Below are positions 62,390-64,000 of a DNA stretch of 64,000 nucleotides, piece by piece. Position numbers and translations under genes: made by a program. The notes under the pieces were generated by a model, which had not been told where the DNA came from, made no database searches, and worked only from the letters and a program-made list of their open reading frames with translations. How positions within the stretch are numbered: position 1 is the first letter of the stretch; each line of letters starts with the position of its first letter. Location: NCBI GenBank assembly GCA_963552605.1, contig CAUVKI010000005.1, forward strand, positions 16,210 through 80,209, in the 5' to 3' direction. The stretch comes from CAUVKI01 sp963552605 (lineage in GTDB: Bacteria > Bacillota > Clostridia > Tissierellales > Peptoniphilaceae).

Positions 62390-63341
62390 AGAAGTCTTAA
62401 TAGAGCTGAAGAATGTGGACATCACCTTTTATAACGGAAAAAGAGCTTTCAAAGCCGTAAAGGACGCAACCTTTAAGATTTATAAGGGGGAGACTTTTGC
62501 CCTTGTGGGAGAGTCGGGTTCGGGAAAGACTACAATCGGCAGAGCGATTATCGGACTGAATGAGACTTCCGCAGGGGATATCTATTTCAGAGGTAAGAAA
62601 ATCAACACCAAGCTTTCAAAAGCGGAAAAGCGTAATTTGGTTAGAGAGATGCAAATGATCTTTCAGGACCCGGCGGCTTCTCTTAATGAAAGAGCGACCG
62701 TTGATTATTGTATAGCCGAGGGGCTTGACAACTTCAAACTGTATAAAGACAGCGACGAGAGGCGTAAAAAAGTTGCCGAAGCTCTCGAGTCCGTCGGGCT
62801 TTTGCCGGAGCACCGCTCAAGATATCCTCACGAATTTTCAGGAGGTCAAAGGCAGAGGATAGGAATTGCAAGAGCTATAGTTATGGAGCCGTCGTTTATA
62901 GTCGCTGACGAGCCCATTTCAGCTCTTGATGTTTCAATTCGGGCTCAGGTTTTGAATTTGATGAATAAGTTTCAGGACGAGAGAGGGCTTACTTATCTGT
63001 TCATAGCCCACGATTTATCTGTGGTGAGATATTTTTCGGATAGAATTGCGGTAATTCACAAGGGAGTGCTTGTGGAGATTGCAGATACCGATGAGCTTTT
63101 TAAAAGTCCGCTCCACCCCTATACGCAATCTTTGTTGCAGTCGGTTCCTATGCCCGATCCCGAAATTGAAAAGAAAAAGAATGTGATTGTATACAAAGGT
63201 GAAGAAGAAAATCCCACCCCCGATATGATTTTAAGAGAGATAGTGCCGGGGCATGAGGTCTTTTGCAAAGAAGAAGAAGTTGAAAAGTATAAAGAGAAGC
63301 GGGAGAAGATGTTAAAGGAACTCTCGGAAATAAAACTCTAA
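62376..63341 (+). CDS. oppF: Oligopeptide ABC transporter ATPase OppF/AmiF
   Basis: The partner ATPase of OppD. I start at GTG 62376, 8 nt after GGGAGG (62362-62367), giving 321 aa beginning MSDNREVLIELKNVD; a GTG at 62367 lies inside the ribosome site. Walker A GESGSGKTT, Q-loop FQDPAASLNE, signature FSGGQRQR, Walker B VADEPISALD and the AHDLS switch are present. A short C-terminal extension with HEVFC and a Lys/Glu-rich helix ends the protein. It overlaps oppD and ends the operon before a strong terminator. Confidence 0.95.
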   Translation: MSDNREVLIELKNVDITFYNGKRAFKAVKDATFKIYKGETFALVGESGSGKTTIGRAIIGLNETSAGDIYFRGKKINTKLSKAEKRNLVREMQMIFQDPAASLNERATVDYCIAEGLDNFKLYKDSDERRKKVAEALESVGLLPEHRSRYPHEFSGGQRQRIGIARAIVMEPSFIVADEPISALDVSIRAQVLNLMNKFQDERGLTYLFIAHDLSVVRYFSDRIAVIHKGVLVEIADTDELFKSPLHPYTQSLLQSVPMPDPEIEKKKNVIVYKGEEENPTPDMILREIVPGHEVFCKEEEVEKYKEKREKMLKELSEIKL

Positions 63342-63344
63342 TAA

Positions 63345-63376
63345 AAATCGACGGGAAATCTCGTCGATTTTTTTTT
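63345..63376 (+). terminator. Intrinsic terminator after the opp operon
   Basis: A perfect 9-bp stem, AAATCGACG (63345-63353) with CGTCGATTT (63362-63370), then a T run to 63376. Confidence 0.92.
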
Positions 63377-63435
63377 ACAGCGAAAGAGAGAGCCAATTTA
63401 TACTGTTATTTCTCTTAATTATGAATATAAACGGT

Positions 63436-63828
63436 TTGTGCTCCGCAGTGGTAGAAAAATAGATTTTCTATTGAAGAATAGTATTAGTCCACGAACGAGA
63501 TCGAAAATGCAGTCAAACCGCCAATCAGAAAGTCGAAATCTATTTCAACTTTATCGGCAACTATGAACCGCCGAAAGAAGAATTATCTGAAGAAGAAAAG
63601 CAGAAATTAAGGGAGGAGGAAGAAAAAGAACGGGAAAGAAAAGACCGACTTCATCAAAACTACCTCAAGCGTAAAGCAAACGGCAAGCAAAAAGAATATG
63701 AGGAAAGATATAAGGCAAGGAGAGAGGAGAAAAAACAGGAAAAGCTAAAGAGTTTGAAAAGAACAGGGATACCGGTAAGTGAATATATTAAAAACATTAA
63801 AAAAACAAAATTGATATACAATAATTAG
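63436..63828 (+). pseudogene. C-terminal remnant of a large serine recombinase (DUF4368 type)
   Basis: There is no start codon for most of this frame. From 63475 it reads RIVLVHERDRK, then QKVEIYFNFIGNYEPPKEE, the hallmark DUF4368 ending of TnpX-like site-specific recombinases (VHe..., q.VeIyYnFIG). A long Lys/Glu-rich tail follows to a stop at 63828. Upstream in the same frame (from 63436, LCSAVVEK) there are two in-frame stops. The catalytic resolvase and recombinase domains are missing, so this is the scar of a former integrative element or transposon. Confidence 0.75.
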
Positions 63829-63858
63829 TTGACATTAAATATCATAGTAGGATATAAT
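63829..63858 (+). promoter_or_regulatory. Consensus sigma-A promoter before the TetR-type gene
   Basis: Perfect TTGACA (63829-63834) and perfect TATAAT (63853-63858) with an 18-bp spacer, starting at the base after the recombinase remnant's stop. Confidence 0.82.
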
Positions 63859-63885
63859 AAAAATCGACGATACCGTCGGTTTTTA
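63859..63885 (+). promoter_or_regulatory. Leader hairpin directly after the promoter (attenuator-like)
   Basis: AAATCGACG (63861-63869) pairs with CGTCGGTTT (63874-63882) with one G-T pair, loop ATAC, then Ts. It forms right at the predicted transcript start and closely resembles the terminator at 63345-63376. It may be a displaced terminator, an operator palindrome or an attenuator. Confidence 0.55.
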
Positions 63886-63912
63886 TTTGGTAATAGAAAT
63901 GAGGTCTTTATT

Positions 63913-64000
63913 TTGAAGGAAGAAAAACAAAAGGTTGGACAAATTAAAAAAAAGAAAATTAGAGAAGCTGCAAAAAAATGTTTTTTAACAAAAGGCTTTC
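63913..64000 (+). CDS. TetR/AcrR-type transcriptional regulator (3' end outside window)
   Basis: Only the first 29 residues are present. TTG 63913 follows GAGGT at 63901-63905 with 7-nt spacing; no ATG fits. After a Lys-rich start the segment KIREAAKKCFLTKGF matches the first helix of TetR-family DNA-binding domains (I..AA...F...Gf). The gene runs out of the window. It is preceded by a consensus promoter and a palindromic hairpin that could be its own operator. The regulated genes are not visible. Confidence 0.7.
   Translation, partial: MKEEKQKVGQIKKKKIREAAKKCFLTKGF

Noticed and set aside
63360..63435. Extending the recombinase remnant further upstream
   Set aside because: No recognisable recombinase motif before about 63436; the sequence between the opp terminator and that point is uninformative.
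1..64000. tRNA, rRNA, CRISPR or complete prophage
   Set aside because: No cloverleaf, rRNA-like block, repeat-spacer array or phage gene cluster was recognised by reading; a covariance-model scan would be needed to exclude small RNAs.

Overview
The window is a 64-kb piece of a Bacillota chromosome. It has moderately low GC, many AGGAGG-type ribosome binding sites, tightly coupled operons, sigma-A promoters and U-tract hairpin terminators. GatCAB, PcrA-LigA, PlsX-ACP-SMC-FtsY, SLH and BspA-type surface proteins, an ion-pumping pyrophosphatase and an Ami/Opp peptide importer together suggest an anaerobic Clostridia/Tissierellia-like, probably host-associated bacterium. The genus cannot be named from sequence reading alone.

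Layout. (1) 1-5107: glycolysis end (gpmI, truncated by the window edge, and eno), secG with its own promoter, and the membrane pyrophosphatase hppA. (2) 5151-11692: a decayed Rpn-nuclease tail, the short rpmF (L32) gene with a perfect consensus promoter, then plsX-acpP-smc-ftsY. (3) 11693-14567: a small graveyard. It holds an intact exporter-type ABC transporter (minus strand) whose upstream partner is a broken radical-SAM/SPASM maturase, abutting an internally deleted ISAs1-type transposase; this looks like the remains of a modified-peptide (RiPP) locus. (4) 14655-17968: two tandem BspA-like leucine-rich-repeat secreted proteins with duplicated promoters. (5) 18079-28112: one translationally coupled housekeeping run, pcrA-ligA-gatC-gatA-gatB-amidase-rdgB. 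(6) 28444-34053: a secreted subtilisin-family protease of 1464 aa and a secreted Ig-like protein. (7) 34201-37890: a solitary purL. (8) 38113-53679: a 15.6-kb four-gene surface operon: a 1851-aa secreted protein with probable Ig-like domains, a 2118-aa IPT/TIG-repeat protein, a 640-aa protein with an NNQG linker, and an SLH-domain protein that could anchor the assembly. (9) 53762-55983: two small membrane proteins and an Rpn-family nuclease gene with a duplicated tail. (10) 56204-63341: a thioredoxin-like lipoprotein and a complete oligopeptide importer (oppABCDF, Ami-like lengths). (11) 63436-64000: the C-terminal remnant of a large serine recombinase, then a consensus promoter, a leader hairpin and the start of a TetR-type regulator.

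How it fits together: the secreted protease, peptide importer and large surface proteins suit an amino-acid or peptide-using anaerobe that interacts with host surfaces. The most unusual intact unit is the giant Ig/TIG + SLH operon. The most informative relic is the radical-SAM maturase/ABC pair. Several genes were found only by reading: rpmF, the radical-SAM remnant, the recombinase remnant and the TetR start.
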